Shown in pieces: positions 18,611-28,102 of a stretch of DNA of 64,000 nucleotides; within the stretch, counting starts at the first letter, position 1, and each line of letters opens with the position of its first letter. The notes under the pieces are model-generated. The model had not been told where the DNA came from and ran no database searches. It was given only the letters and a program-made list of their open reading frames with translations. The stretch covers positions 2,525,001-2,589,000 of the forward strand of contig NZ_CP045302.1 of assembly GCF_009363155.1 (NCBI RefSeq). The letters are read 5' to 3'. Made by a program: the position numbers and the translations under genes. The DNA is from Azotobacter salinestris (GTDB lineage Bacteria; Pseudomonadota; Gammaproteobacteria; Pseudomonadales; Pseudomonadaceae).

Positions 18611-18691
18611 TTAACCTCTGGCTGCGTGCATGAGATTCGTGGTCGGGGCGCCAGGCTCCGGGCTTGCACACCTGGCTGACCGGTGAGTAGT

Positions 18692-18835
18692 AGCAAGAAG
18701 CAGACCACTCGCCAAACCCCGAACGCATTTACCAACTTATTGATTTAAAAGCTTTTTTTCTGACAACAAAAAGTCCTGTCGCAAATGCGACGATATGGGT
18801 GCGGCAGGCAAGCAGGCCTTGTCGTTTTTACAACA
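18692..18835 (-). promoter_or_regulatory. nifF promoter: sigma-54 element, IHF site, NifA UAS
   Basis: On the minus strand TGGTCTGCTTCTTGCT (18707-18692) is a sigma-54 -24/-12 element. An exact IHF consensus (AATCAATAAGTTG, 18745-18733) and an exact NifA site TGT-N10-ACA (18835-18820) lie upstream. The UAS touches the end of clpX. Thus nifF can be induced on its own apart from the nifM-clpX transcript. Confidence 0.85.
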
Positions 18836-18837
18836 CC

Positions 18838-20160
18838 TCAAAGATCGGCCGACAGTGCGGATTTTTCCTCCACGATGGGGGACGAACCGGGCTGGATCCG
18901 CTCGCTGCCGTCCTCGGCCATCCGGCTCAAGACCTCCAGCGAACGGCCGCCATCCCCGCGCTCGACCAGGTCCAGCGTGCAACCGCGCAGCTGCGGCTGC
19001 GAGGGCATGTTGAACATGGTCTGCTGCAGGGCCGCCTCCAGTACCGCGCGCAGGCCACGGGCCCCGGTCTTGCGGGCCAGCGCCTGGTCGGCGATGTAAC
19101 TGAGGGCCGCATCGGTGATCACCAGCTCGATGCCCTGATAGGCGAACAGCTGCTTGTACTGCTTGACCAGCGCATTGCGCGGCTCGGTGAGAATGCGCAG
19201 CAGGGTGGCGTGGTCGAGCTCCTGCAGGAAGGTGATGATCGGGAAACGGCCGATGAATTCGGGAATCAGGCCGAACTCGTGCAGGTCGTCCGGCAGCAGC
19301 GAGGCCATCAGCTCGTTGATCGACGGCGTCTCCCGGCGCGGCTGGGCATGGAAACCGATGCCGGTATTCTTCGGCTGGATGCGGCTGGAGACCATCGCCT
19401 CCAGGCCCGGGAAAGCGCCGCCGGCGATGAACAGGATGTTGCGGGTGTCGACCACCTGCTCTTCGCTGTGCTCGTTGCGCCGCCCGGACTTGCTGATGCG
19501 CACCTCGGTGCCCTCGACCATCTTCAGCAGGGCCTGCTGCACGCCTTCGCCGGAGATGTCGCGCACCGCAGTACCGCCACCGCTGCGCTTGGCCAGCTTG
19601 TCCACCTCGTCGATGTAGACGATGCCCCACTGCGCCAGCTGCACGTCGCCGCCGGCCGCATCGAGCAGACGGGTGATGATGCTGTCGACGTCGTCACCGA
19701 CATAGCCGGCCTGGGTCAGGGTGGTGGCGTCGGCCATGGCGAAGGGCACCCCGAGGATGCGCGCCAGGGTGCGCACCAACAGGGTCTTGCCGGTGCCCGA
19801 GGGACCGGCCATGAGGATGTTGGACTTCTCCAGCTCGACCTGCTCGCCGAGCTGGCAGACCGGTTCGCGGTCGCAGTTGAGCAGCCGCAGGTAATGGTTG
19901 TAGACCGCGACCGCCAGGGTCTCCTTGGCCGCCTCCTGGCCGATCACCGACTCGTCCAGGTGCTTCTTGTATTCCGCAGGGGTACGCAGCTGCGGGGCCA
20001 TCTGCTGGTTCTTGCGCCGCTGCCCCCAGCTGCTGACCACCTGATGGGCCAGCTTGACGCAGGCCTCGCAGATCCGCCCGTCGTTGCCGGCGATCAGCGG
20101 GACGCTGGGACTCTTCTCCGCACCGCAGAACGAGCAGCAGGGTTTGTCCGTTTTATCCAT
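18838..20160 (-). CDS. clpX2: Nif-cluster ClpX paralogue (AAA+ unfoldase)
   Basis: 440 aa. ATPase subunit that unfolds substrates for ClpP. N-terminal zinc finger Cys9, Cys12, Cys31, Cys34; Walker A GPSGTGKT (119-126); pore loop GYVGDD (152-157); Walker B IVYIDEVDK (180-188). A GIGF stretch in the IGF-loop region suggests it can still dock ClpP. In A. vinelandii a second clpX sits at this place in the nif cluster. It overlaps nifM by 8 bases, so it is translated with it. Likely targets are nif maturation proteins. Confidence 0.95.
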   Translation of the reverse strand: MDKTDKPCCSFCGAEKSPSVPLIAGNDGRICEACVKLAHQVVSSWGQRRKNQQMAPQLRTPAEYKKHLDESVIGQEAAKETLAVAVYNHYLRLLNCDREPVCQLGEQVELEKSNILMAGPSGTGKTLLVRTLARILGVPFAMADATTLTQAGYVGDDVDSIITRLLDAAGGDVQLAQWGIVYIDEVDKLAKRSGGGTAVRDISGEGVQQALLKMVEGTEVRISKSGRRNEHSEEQVVDTRNILFIAGGAFPGLEAMVSSRIQPKNTGIGFHAQPRRETPSINELMASLLPDDLHEFGLIPEFIGRFPIITFLQELDHATLLRILTEPRNALVKQYKQLFAYQGIELVITDAALSYIADQALARKTGARGLRAVLEAALQQTMFNMPSQPQLRGCTLDLVERGDGGRSLEVLSRMAEDGSERIQPGSSPIVEEKSALSADL

Positions 20161-21034
20161 GGGCGAGGTTCTCCAAAGTGGCGTTTTGTTGGAGCAGGCT
20201 TTCCAGCCATTTGCGCTGATACGCCTTGCGCTGCCGGAGCTGCAGCCTGTCGCGCAGACGCGGCAGGATCTCCTCGTGGGTGAGCTGCCGGGCGGGGCTC
20301 ACGCTTTCGCAGTACAGCACGTGAAAACCGATCGGCGACTCCAGCACCGGGCTCAGTTCTCCCCGCGCCATCTGGAACAGGCAGGCGTCCAGCTCGGGAT
20401 ACAGAGTCCCCGGGACCACCTCGCCGAGCAGCCCGCCCTGCATCGCGGTGGGGCATTCGGAGTGCTTCATCGCCTGCTCGGCGAAGCGCTCCGGCTTGCC
20501 GCGCAGCCGCTTGAGGATGCCCTCGATGCGCGTCCGGGCAGCGTCGCGGGTATTCTCCGGAAAGTCCTCGTTGATGGTGATCAGGATGTGCCGGGCCTTG
20601 TGCCGGGCGGGCACCTTGAACTGCTCGGCATGGTTGAAGTAGTAGAGGCTCACGTCGGTGTCGCTGATCTCCGGCAGACCGGCGCAGACGCAGTCGAGCA
20701 CGGCCTGGACCTTGAGCTCCCGGGCCAGCATGGTGCGCATGCCGACGGCATCCAGGCCCTGGGCATCGAGGCCCTGCTGCAGGGCCTCAGGACTCTCGTA
20801 GCGGTTGGCGATGTGCGTCCAGGCCTCCTCGACCTGAGACGGCGGGATCACCACACCGGCCGCGTCGGGGCTGCGCAGCACCGCATCCTCGATGTGCCGC
20901 TGCCGGCCGATGATGCGCTCGGCCTGCTGGAGCTGTTCCTCGCTGAGCTCGCCGGGCGCGCAGCCGAACTGCTCGTGGGCGATCTTCAACAGGTAGTAAC
21001 GGCTGTCGCCATCGGCAGGACGCTCAAAGCTCAT
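20153..21034 (-). CDS. nifM: NifM peptidyl-prolyl isomerase
   Basis: 293 aa. Needed to make active Fe protein (NifH). The C-terminal half is a parvulin-type rotamase: KARHILITINEDFPENTRDA, HSECPTAMQGGLLGEVVPGTL, and ELSPVLESPIGFHVLYCESV. The N-terminal half is helical and NifM-specific. Overlaps nifZ by 11 bases and clpX by 8, which indicates tight coupling in the nifWZM-clpX segment. Confidence 0.96.
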   Translation of the reverse strand: MSFERPADGDSRYYLLKIAHEQFGCAPGELSEEQLQQAERIIGRQRHIEDAVLRSPDAAGVVIPPSQVEEAWTHIANRYESPEALQQGLDAQGLDAVGMRTMLARELKVQAVLDCVCAGLPEISDTDVSLYYFNHAEQFKVPARHKARHILITINEDFPENTRDAARTRIEGILKRLRGKPERFAEQAMKHSECPTAMQGGLLGEVVPGTLYPELDACLFQMARGELSPVLESPIGFHVLYCESVSPARQLTHEEILPRLRDRLQLRQRKAYQRKWLESLLQQNATLENLAHG

Positions 21035-21500
21035 CGAGCACCTCCATCGCCGCCTCGGTCTCGGCCATCACCAGACTCTGCTCGGGCACCTGCAGCACCA
21101 GGCCGTCGCCGAAATGCACGTGGTACTGGATACCGAGTTCGGACTCATCGCGCAGCACCTTCATGATACTGCCGAGCTGGCCACGCTTAACCAGCACCTG
21201 ACCGCGCACGGCGAGGCTGCGGGTAGCGATCACGTTGTCACGGAACTCGAACAGGTTGGGAATCCACGGGGCCGAGGCGAGGATCAACTCCTCCTCGCGG
21301 CAACCGACGGTGCGCCCCTCGTTGAGGAAATGCACGCGATAGATCAGCTGGTCCTGCAGGTAGGTGCCGACGTCGTACACGCAGCCCACCGCACCGCGGC
21401 GAATGAGCAGAGCGCCGGTATCCATGCCCGGATAGGTGCCGTCGTTACGCACGTTGCGGATCAGGCGTACCTCATCACCATATTCAAACTGCGGCAGCAT
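21024..21500 (-). CDS. nifZ: NifZ
   Basis: 158 aa, close to the A. vinelandii length. Takes part in P-cluster maturation of the MoFe protein. The start MLPQFEYGDEVRLIRNVRND and the repeated GxV...GTYLQDQLIYRVHFLNEGR and VLVKRGQLGSIMKVLRDES modules are family hallmarks of two SH3-like folds. 19 bases after nifW. Confidence 0.96.
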   Translation of the reverse strand: MLPQFEYGDEVRLIRNVRNDGTYPGMDTGALLIRRGAVGCVYDVGTYLQDQLIYRVHFLNEGRTVGCREEELILASAPWIPNLFEFRDNVIATRSLAVRGQVLVKRGQLGSIMKVLRDESELGIQYHVHFGDGLVLQVPEQSLVMAETEAAMEVLDEL

Positions 21501-21519
21501 GGCGCCTCCCCTTCTGTGC

Positions 21520-21867
21520 TCAGCTCAACAGCTGGTCGATGGAAACGAAGGTCTTCTGCGGTTCGTGCATGCGGAAGACCTTGAACACCTTCTCGGTCAG
21601 GGCGTCGGACTCGACGAAGTCCAGGTAGGCGCGCGCCAGCAGCTGCTGGAACACCGCATAGCGGGCCTGATCGTCATGCTCGTCCAGATCGCCGGCCTTG
21701 GTCAGGTAGTCGTGGTAGCGCTGCATGATGTGCAGGCGGTTGACGTGCACGACCGTCTGATCGAAGGGCACGCCGAAAAACTCCAGGAAGTCTTCGGCCG
21801 AGACCAGCTCGTCCATGGCCTCGTCCAGGGTCAGGTCGGAATCCGGGGAAAAGGGTTGCACGGTCAT
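21520..21867 (-). CDS. nifW: NifW
   Basis: 115 aa. Stabilising/protective factor for the MoFe protein. The sequence DEAMDELVSAEDFLEFFGVP with VVHVNRLHIMQRYHDYL is the NifW signature. ATG overlaps the stop of the upstream TPR-like gene (ATGA at 21864-21867). Confidence 0.96.
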   Translation of the reverse strand: MTVQPFSPDSDLTLDEAMDELVSAEDFLEFFGVPFDQTVVHVNRLHIMQRYHDYLTKAGDLDEHDDQARYAVFQQLLARAYLDFVESDALTEKVFKVFRMHEPQKTFVSIDQLLS

Positions 21868-22403
21868 GGTCGTATCTCCGCGTTGGCCGCAGTGGGGAAA
21901 ATCAGGATTTCAGCGCTGTGCTCGGCCAGCACGTCCAACAGCAGCCTGGCTCCCAGGCGGTTTTCCGTGTCCAGCTCGACGACCTTGGCGAGCATGGCCT
22001 TGCCCTGCTCGAACCGGCCCAGACGCAGGCTCAGATAGCCGGCGCCCTTGAGCGCCAGCAGGTAGAAACGCAGGAGCGCGATGCCCCGCTCGACCGCCAC
22101 CACGAGGTGGTCGGCATTGATCGTGCGCCAGTCCGCGGGCAGCAGCAGCCGGGGACCGACCACCTCCAGCGCCCGCCAGGCGACCTGCAGGGCGTCCTGG
22201 TAGCGATGCTGGTAGTAGTAGAAGCGGTAGAGGCCGACCAGCACCGTCAGATCGTCCGGCGCAAGCGCCTGCGCCTCGAGGAGCGGCTGCTCGGCAGTGC
22301 CCTCGGCGTACTGCTCGGCGGCCGCGACCAGGCGGGCCGCCACCTCCGGGGCGAGCGGCTCGTCGTAGTACAGGTTGTCGCTGTCGAAGTCCTGCAGATC
22401 CAT
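21864..22403 (-). CDS. TPR-like protein of the nifV-W interval
   Basis: 179 aa from ATG 22403, preceded by GGGGAG; an alternative TTG two codons upstream is rejected. All-helical with tetratricopeptide character (LVGLYRFYYYQHRYQDALQV, LGRFEQGKAMLAKVVELD). It is clearly related to the protein at 31445-31945. Both share GLYxFYxxxxRYxxA and a later R-x-x-x-A-x-x-x-L-x-K-x-x-E-L-D. No function is known. Coupled to nifW by ATGA. Confidence 0.82.
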   Translation of the reverse strand: MDLQDFDSDNLYYDEPLAPEVAARLVAAAEQYAEGTAEQPLLEAQALAPDDLTVLVGLYRFYYYQHRYQDALQVAWRALEVVGPRLLLPADWRTINADHLVVAVERGIALLRFYLLALKGAGYLSLRLGRFEQGKAMLAKVVELDTENRLGARLLLDVLAEHSAEILIFPTAANAEIRP

Positions 22404-22431
22404 GGTCAATCGCTCCCCGTAAACCTGCCGC

Positions 22432-23229
22432 TCATTCGGTCACCGGCGTAGGCGCGGCCCGCCGGCGTCCGCTCGGCTGCTGGGCCAGTGCGTTGGCGCC
22501 GCCGGAGCAATCGCTCTCGCAGATACTGTTGTCGGGAGCACAGCCCTGATAGAACTGCTGCTGGTTGCCGGCGGCGACCAGCCCGCCCGCCTCGACCTTC
22601 TTCTCCAGCACGTCGATGCGCTCCAGCAGGCAGGCGATGGCCTTGCCCACCGGGTCGGGAATCAGGTGATGGTCGAGGTCGATGCCGTAGGGATTCGGAC
22701 GGCCGGCTTCGCGCACCTTGACCACCTTGCCGGGAATGCCGACCACCGTGCAGCCCTCGGGCACATCCTGGACCACCACCGAGTTGGCGCCGACCCGGGC
22801 ATTGGCGCCCACGGTGATGGGACCGAGGATCTTGGCCCCGGCCCCCACCAGCACGCCGTCGCTCAGCGTCGGATGGCGCTTGCCCTTGTTCCAGCTGGTG
22901 CCGCCGAGAGTCACGCCATGGTAGAGGGTCACGTCGTTGCCGATCTCGGCGGTCTCGCCGATCACCACACAGGCGCCATGGTCGATGAAGAAACGCTCGC
23001 CGATGGTGGCTCCCGGGTGGATGTCCACGTTGCTCAGCATGCGGGCGACGAACGACAGCAGGCGTGCCGGGTAGCGCCAGCCAGCCCGCCACAGGCGATT
23101 GGCCAGCCGGTAGCTCATGATCGCGTGCACGCCCGGATAGGTGGTGAGCACCTCGAAGGTAGTGCGTGCCGCCGGATCGCGCTCGAATACGCAGCGGATG
23201 TCTTCACGCCATTGCGCAAGCAGACTCAT
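22432..23229 (-). CDS. cysE1: Nif-linked serine O-acetyltransferase
   Basis: 265 aa. Makes O-acetylserine for cysteine, supplying sulfur to NifS. The left-handed beta-helix is evident ([60 protein letters not shown]), including the catalytic His pair. A C-terminal extension after about residue 210 carries cysteines ([19 protein letters not shown]) not usual in CysE. Start overlaps nifV stop by 4 bases. Confidence 0.94.
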   Translation of the reverse strand: MSLLAQWREDIRCVFERDPAARTTFEVLTTYPGVHAIMSYRLANRLWRAGWRYPARLLSFVARMLSNVDIHPGATIGERFFIDHGACVVIGETAEIGNDVTLYHGVTLGGTSWNKGKRHPTLSDGVLVGAGAKILGPITVGANARVGANSVVVQDVPEGCTVVGIPGKVVKVREAGRPNPYGIDLDHHLIPDPVGKAIACLLERIDVLEKKVEAGGLVAAGNQQQFYQGCAPDNSICESDCSGGANALAQQPSGRRRAAPTPVTE

Positions 23230-24380
23230 GCCATTCCTCCTGCAGCCAGTTCGGGGGTGCCCTGCTCGCACAGCTGACGATAGAAATCCTGCAGCTCGGC
23301 GGACTGCGGGCTGCGCTTGGTGCAGGTGGAGAAGGCACGGATGCGGCCGAGCAGCGCCTGGCTCTGCCAGTCCGCCAGCTCGATGCCCAGCTCGCGGTAA
23401 GTGTTGCGCACCATGTGCGCGCCGGAATGCTTGCCCAGCACCAGGCTGTGGCTGCGGCCAAGCTCGTCGGGATTGAGCCCTTCGTAGTTGCGCCGGTGCT
23501 TGAGCAGTCCGTCGACGTGAATGCCGGCCTCGTGGGTGAACACCCCGGCGCCGACCACGCTCTTCTGCCAGGCCACCTGACGCCCGGAAGCCCGCTCGAC
23601 CAGCGCCGAGATGGCCGGGATGCCACGGGTGTCGATACCGGTGTCGATGCCGTGGAGGTTCTTGAGCGCCAGCACGCACTCCTCCAGCGCAGCGTTGCCG
23701 GCACGCTCGCCGAGCCCGTTGACCGTGGTGTTGATGTGGGTCGCCCCGCCCATCACCGCGGCCAGGGTGTTGGCGGTGGCCAGGCCGAAGTCGTCGTGGG
23801 CGTGCACCTCCAGCTCCATGTCCAGGCGCTGGCGGAGGAAGCGGAAGCGGTCGAGCATGCCGAACGGCTCCATCACCCCGACGGTATCGGCGAAGCGCAG
23901 GCGGCGGGCACCGGCGGCCTGCGCCACTACCCCCACCCGCACGATGAACTCCAGATCCGCCCGCGAGGCGTCCTCGCAGCCCAGGCACACCTCGAGCCCG
24001 GCCATGCGCGCCTCGCCGACCAGGCGGGACACCTCGCGCAAGGCCCAGTCGCGGTCGCGGTTGAGCTTGTGGCGCAGCATCAGGTCGGACACCGGCAGCG
24101 AGAGGTCGACCATGCTCACCCCCGTGGAGCGCGCCGCCGCGAGATCGACGTCGCACAGCCGGCACCAGGCCAGCAGGCGCGACGGCAGACCGAGACCGGC
24201 GATGGCCCGCATCACCTCACGCTCCTCCTCGCCCATGCTGGGAATGCCGATCTCCAGCTCCGGCACGCCCAGCTCGGCGAGCGCCCACGCGATGGCGATC
24301 TTCTCGTCGGCATTGAAGGCGACCCCGGCACTCTGTTCACCGTCACGCAGGGTGGTGTCGTCGATGATCACGCTAGCCAT
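23226..24380 (-). CDS. nifV: Homocitrate synthase NifV
   Basis: 384 aa from ATG 24380, with GGAGA 8 bases before; a TTG five codons upstream is less likely. Condenses acetyl-CoA and 2-oxoglutarate to homocitrate, the organic acid of FeMo-co. [13 protein letters not shown] near the N terminus, [18 protein letters not shown] (metal HxH) near 200, and [20 protein letters not shown] near 287 are the family motifs. Confidence 0.97.
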   Translation of the reverse strand: MASVIIDDTTLRDGEQSAGVAFNADEKIAIAWALAELGVPELEIGIPSMGEEEREVMRAIAGLGLPSRLLAWCRLCDVDLAAARSTGVSMVDLSLPVSDLMLRHKLNRDRDWALREVSRLVGEARMAGLEVCLGCEDASRADLEFIVRVGVVAQAAGARRLRFADTVGVMEPFGMLDRFRFLRQRLDMELEVHAHDDFGLATANTLAAVMGGATHINTTVNGLGERAGNAALEECVLALKNLHGIDTGIDTRGIPAISALVERASGRQVAWQKSVVGAGVFTHEAGIHVDGLLKHRRNYEGLNPDELGRSHSLVLGKHSGAHMVRNTYRELGIELADWQSQALLGRIRAFSTCTKRSPQSAELQDFYRQLCEQGTPELAAGGMA

Positions 24381-24418
24381 GGCTTTCTCCAACAACTCGG
24401 GCGGGATGGGGGCGATTG

Positions 24419-24441
24419 CCTGCGGGATGCGCTCCCGCAGG
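24419..24441 (-). repeat. Stem-loop between nifS and nifV
   Basis: Perfect 9-bp stem (CCTGCGGGA, arms 24419-24427 and 24433-24441, 5-base loop) in the 69-base nifS-nifV gap. No T-run follows. It may attenuate or stabilise the upstream part of the message. Confidence 0.55.
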
Positions 24442-24449
24442 ACGGCGGC

Positions 24450-25658
24450 TCAGCCGTAGACCGGCGCGAAGGCCTTGCCCGGATCGTCCACCGGACCGTT
24501 GCCGCTCCAGTAGGGCGACAACTTGCGCAGCTGGGCCACGATCGGCGGTACCTCGCGGATCACCCGGTCGATCTCCTCCTCGGTGGTGTAGCGCGACAGG
24601 GAGAAGCGCACGGTGCCGTGGGCGGCGGTGTAGGGAATATCCATGGCGCGCATCACGTGGGAGGGCTCCAGGGAGCCGGAGGTGCAGGCCGAGCCGCTGG
24701 AGGCGGCGATGCCGACCTTGTTCAACAGCAGCAGGATGGCCTCGCCCTCGATGTACTCGAACGCGATGTTGGCGGTGTTGGGCAGGCGGTTGTCCGGGTC
24801 GCCGGTGACGAAGGCATGCGGCACGGCGGCGAGGATGCCGGCCTCCAGCTTATCGCGCAGGCGCTTGACCTCGGTGTTCTCGTGCTCCAGGAACTCGAGC
24901 GCGCGCTCGGCGGCGACGCCCATGGCGATGATGGAGGCGGCATTCTCGGTGCCGGCCCGGCGGCCGCGCTCCTGGTGGCCACCGCGCAGCAGCGGGCGGA
25001 AGCGGGTGCCGCGGCGCAGGTAGAGCACGCCGACGCCCTTGGGCGCGTGCAGCTTGTGACCCGACAGCGAGAGCATGTGGATCGCCGAGCTCTTCAGGTC
25101 GATCGGCACCTTGCCGACGGCCTGCACGGCATCGGTGTGGAACATGATGCCGGCGTCGTCGGCCATGCGCGCCATTTCCTCGACCGGGAACAGGGTGCCG
25201 GTCTCGTTGTTGGCCCACATCACCGACACCACGGCGACGTCGTCGCTCAGCAGGCTGGCATAGTGGTCCAGATCCAGGCGGCCCTTCTTGTCCACCGGCA
25301 GCTTGTGCACGGTGTAGCCCTCGCTGGCGAGGTAGTCGCACAGGCTCAGCACCGCCGGGTGCTCGACCACGGTGGTGATCACGGTCTTGCGCTCGGGCTG
25401 GGCCTTGAGCGCCGAGAGGATCGCAGTGGAGTCCGACTCGGTGCCACAGGAGGTGAAGATGATTTCCGAGTCGTGCTCGGCGCCGAGCAGCTTCTGCACG
25501 CTCTGACGGGCCTTCTTCAGCGCCAGGCCGACCTGGTTGCCGAAGCTGTGCAGCGACGAGGGGTTGCCGAACTGCTCGGTGAAGAACGGCAGCATGGCCT
25601 GGACGACTTCGTCGTCCACGCGGGTGGTGGCGTTGTTGTCGAGATAGATGTCGGCCAT
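24450..25658 (-). CDS. nifS: Cysteine desulfurase NifS
   Basis: 402 aa. PLP enzyme giving sulfur for Fe-S clusters on NifU. PLP lysine Lys202 in LSLSGHKLHAPKGVG; active-site cysteine Cys325 in AASSGSACTSGSLEPS; N terminus MADIYLDNNATTRVD. All as in A. vinelandii. One base separates it from nifU. Confidence 0.98.
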   Translation of the reverse strand: MADIYLDNNATTRVDDEVVQAMLPFFTEQFGNPSSLHSFGNQVGLALKKARQSVQKLLGAEHDSEIIFTSCGTESDSTAILSALKAQPERKTVITTVVEHPAVLSLCDYLASEGYTVHKLPVDKKGRLDLDHYASLLSDDVAVVSVMWANNETGTLFPVEEMARMADDAGIMFHTDAVQAVGKVPIDLKSSAIHMLSLSGHKLHAPKGVGVLYLRRGTRFRPLLRGGHQERGRRAGTENAASIIAMGVAAERALEFLEHENTEVKRLRDKLEAGILAAVPHAFVTGDPDNRLPNTANIAFEYIEGEAILLLLNKVGIAASSGSACTSGSLEPSHVMRAMDIPYTAAHGTVRFSLSRYTTEEEIDRVIREVPPIVAQLRKLSPYWSGNGPVDDPGKAFAPVYG

Positions 25659-25659
25659 G

Positions 25660-26601
25660 TCACACCTCCATCTGGGCGTGAGCCGTGGCGCTGACCGGGA
25701 TCACCTTGACGAACTCGCCGAGCTCCTCGATCAGGCGCTGCTGAATGCCGCCGAGAGTCATGGAGGCCATCTGGCAGCCGGTGCAGGCGCCGGTGAGCTT
25801 GACGTAGATGTTCTTGCCGTCGACATCGATCAGCTCGACGTCGCCCTTGTCGCGCTGCAGGGTCGGACGGATCGCTGCCAGCACGGTCTCGATGCGGCGG
25901 ATGCGCTGCAGGTTGCTCAGCTTCGGCGGAGCTGCCGGAGTCTCCTCGGCCACCGGAGCGGGAGCCGGCTCGGGAGCGAGAACCTTGACCTTCTTCTTCG
26001 CCTTGGTCGGCGCGGCGACGAAGACTTCACCACGAGCGGCCAGCTCTTCGGTCAGCACGCGCTCGATGCCCTCGTGGCAAGCCGAGCAGCCGCCGCCGGC
26101 CTTGGTGTAGTTGGTCACGTCCTCAACGGTGGACAGCTTGTTGGCACGGATGGTGTCGCGGACCATCACCTCGTCGATGGCGAAGCACTTGCAGATCAGC
26201 GCGCCCTCTTCGTGGTCGTCCTCGAGCACTTCGCCGCGGTAGTTGGCCACGGCGGCCTGCAGAGCTTCGCGGCCCATCACCGAGCAATGCATCTTTTCCG
26301 GCGGCAGGCCGTCGAGGTAGTCGGCGATGTCCTGGTTGCTGATCTTCAGCGCATCGTCCAGGGTCAGCCCCTTGACCATCTCGGTCAGCGCCGAGGAGGA
26401 GGCGATGGCGGAGCCACAGCCGAAGGTCTGGAAGCCGGCATCCAGGATCACGTCGGTTTCCGGATCCACCTTCAGGGTCAGACGCAGCGCGTCACCGCAG
26501 CTCAGCGATCCGACGTCGCCGATGGCGTTGGCGCCTTCCACGGCTCCGGCATTCTTGGGGTTGTAGAAATGCTCTTTGACTTTTTCCGAATAATCCCACA
26601 T
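25660..26601 (-). CDS. nifU: Fe-S cluster scaffold NifU
   Basis: 313 aa in three domains. The IscU-like scaffold has Cys35, Cys62 and Cys106. The central [2Fe-2S] domain has Cys137, Cys139, Cys172 and Cys175. The C-terminal Nfu domain has CTGC at 273-276. The linker around residues 205-228 is Ala/Pro/Glu-rich. Together with NifS it assembles clusters for nitrogenase. Follows iscA in the operon with a 64-base gap. Confidence 0.98.
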   Translation of the reverse strand: MWDYSEKVKEHFYNPKNAGAVEGANAIGDVGSLSCGDALRLTLKVDPETDVILDAGFQTFGCGSAIASSSALTEMVKGLTLDDALKISNQDIADYLDGLPPEKMHCSVMGREALQAAVANYRGEVLEDDHEEGALICKCFAIDEVMVRDTIRANKLSTVEDVTNYTKAGGGCSACHEGIERVLTEELAARGEVFVAAPTKAKKKVKVLAPEPAPAPVAEETPAAPPKLSNLQRIRRIETVLAAIRPTLQRDKGDVELIDVDGKNIYVKLTGACTGCQMASMTLGGIQQRLIEELGEFVKVIPVSATAHAQMEV

Positions 26602-26665
26602 GTCGGCTTCATCTCCCGGTGAGTCTTTGGGGGCCGGCCCAGCCGGCGACCTCAGGGTTGCCTAA

Positions 26666-26989
26666 TCAGCAAGCAAAAGACTTGCCACAACCACAGCTGT
26701 TGCTGGCATTCGGATTGACGAAGGTGAAACCGCTACCTTCCATGCTTTCCACAAAGTCCATGGTCACGCCGTTGAGCAGAGGAGCGCTGGCATCGTCGAC
26801 CAGCAGGGTGATGCCGTCGCAGTCGATCAGCTGATCGCCTTCCGCACCTGCCTCCTCTAGCTTCAGGCTGTATTTCAGACCGGAGCAGCCGCCACCCTCG
26901 ACCCGGATGCGCAAACCGGCGACCGGCTTGCCAGTGCTGCTGATGAAGCGGGTAACCGCGCTCTTGGCGCTCTCTGTCAGGGTAATCAT
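26666..26989 (-). CDS. iscA: IscA-type A-type carrier of the nif cluster
   Basis: 107 aa. A-type Fe-S carrier. Three conserved cysteines are visible: Cys35 in EGGGCSGLKYSL, and Cys99/Cys101 in SNSCGCGKSF; the protein also ends in Cys. Known as iscA-nif in A. vinelandii. First gene of the iscA-nifUSV-cysE operon, with a full NifA/sigma-54 promoter upstream. Confidence 0.96.
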   Translation of the reverse strand: MITLTESAKSAVTRFISSTGKPVAGLRIRVEGGGCSGLKYSLKLEEAGAEGDQLIDCDGITLLVDDASAPLLNGVTMDFVESMEGSGFTFVNPNASNSCGCGKSFAC

Positions 26990-27045
26990 CGGCTTGTCTC
27001 CTCAAAACTTGGCGGTTGCATGCTCAACCTGTCACAACTCATTGC

Positions 27046-27170
27046 TGCAACCGGCATGCCACGCCGAACTCACAAAAATTAATCTTTAAAATCAATATGT
27101 TATCTTTTAGAGGGCCAGCCTTTGGGTGTAGCGAACAATACCTGTGGCAATGAATGTCTGATTTCCGACA
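27046..27170 (-). promoter_or_regulatory. iscA-nifUSV promoter: sigma-54 element, IHF site, NifA UAS
   Basis: On minus, TGGCATGCCGGTTGCA (27061-27046) is a near-perfect -24/-12. An IHF consensus is exact on plus (AATCAATATGTTA, 27090-27102). TGT-N10-ACA lies at 27155-27170. The transcript start would be near 27034, about 45 bases before the iscA ATG. Confidence 0.9.
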
Positions 27171-27230
27171 AGGCTTGTCGACCTAATGCGCAACGGCATG
27201 CCCGACAGCCCGCGCCGCGCGCCGCAACGC

Positions 27231-27992
27231 TCAGTCGCCGGCCAGGGCCGCTTCGCTGAAATAGGGGGTGCGGTGCAGCTGCGCCGCACCATAACGGACC
27301 ACCAGGCAGCTGTTGCGCTCCACCCGCTCGGCCGCCCCGAGCAGCCCCTGCTGACGAATCAGCACGTCACCCTTGCGCAGCGCCAGCAGGCGCATGGCCT
27401 GCCCGGCCGACGACTCCTGGGCGCGCGTCCGCTGCAGGCGCACCTCGAGCTGGCGCCACTGCTCCAGACTCGCACCCTCCTCGTGCATCCGCTGCAGCTG
27501 GGCGGCCAGTGCCGGATTGCCGGCCAGCAGTCGCCGCAGGGAGCGACGGCTGTCCAGATGACTGCCCGGCTGAACCTTGAGTCCGGCCTCGAGAGGAACC
27601 GAGCGCAGGGCGATCAGGACGCTCAGGTGCGGCGCATCGCCCGTGCAGGCACCGCAGGCGAGCGATACCGGCGCGCTTTCGAAGGCATCGATGCCGAGCA
27701 GATAGCTTCTCTCGCCGGCCAGCATGTTCAGCGGCGCGAGCAGTCGCTCGTGCAGCACCAGACCGAGGATGCCGGCCGCCTGCAGGCGGAAGGCGCTGCG
27801 CTGGCGCAACGCCTGCGGATGGGCCTGGGGCTGCCTGCCGGACGGCTTGCAGCGCAGACGGTAGGCCGCCACCGCGGCGGCATGCCGGTCGACCAGGCTT
27901 TCGGGAAGGCAGTCGCGCAGCAGGATGAAGCCGTCGCGAGCGAACGCGAAGCTGTCGGGCAGCAGTGCGGTTGCGCGGCTTGCTTCCAGCAT
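27231..27992 (-). CDS. PhyH-like protein lacking metal ligands
   Basis: 253 aa from ATG 27992, preceded by AGGAGG; a longer frame to 28058 is less likely. The beginning FARDGFILLRDCLPESLVDR and the middle SVLIALRSVPLEAGLKVQPGSH look like phytanoyl-CoA dioxygenase family proteins. The HxD pair expected before that strand reads GDAPH, and the distal His (LLHGSGPN-like) reads LLGAAERV, so iron binding is doubtful. Preceded by its own NifA-type promoter. Probably the nif-region hypothetical of A. vinelandii; function unknown. Confidence 0.65.
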   Translation of the reverse strand: MLEASRATALLPDSFAFARDGFILLRDCLPESLVDRHAAAVAAYRLRCKPSGRQPQAHPQALRQRSAFRLQAAGILGLVLHERLLAPLNMLAGERSYLLGIDAFESAPVSLACGACTGDAPHLSVLIALRSVPLEAGLKVQPGSHLDSRRSLRRLLAGNPALAAQLQRMHEEGASLEQWRQLEVRLQRTRAQESSAGQAMRLLALRKGDVLIRQQGLLGAAERVERNSCLVVRYGAAQLHRTPYFSEAALAGD

Positions 27993-28102
27993 GGTCCAGG
28001 ACCTCCTGCAGTGACGGCATGACGGACCGACAGCGGGCAGCCCCGTGCTGACAGACATGCGTTATATAAAGACAGACACCAATAATTGCTGACTGTGTGT
28101 GG

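Noticed and set aside
28062-28080. ModE operator near modC-like gene
   Set aside because: Only one half (GTTATATAA) resembles the ModE site; no paired half at the right distance.
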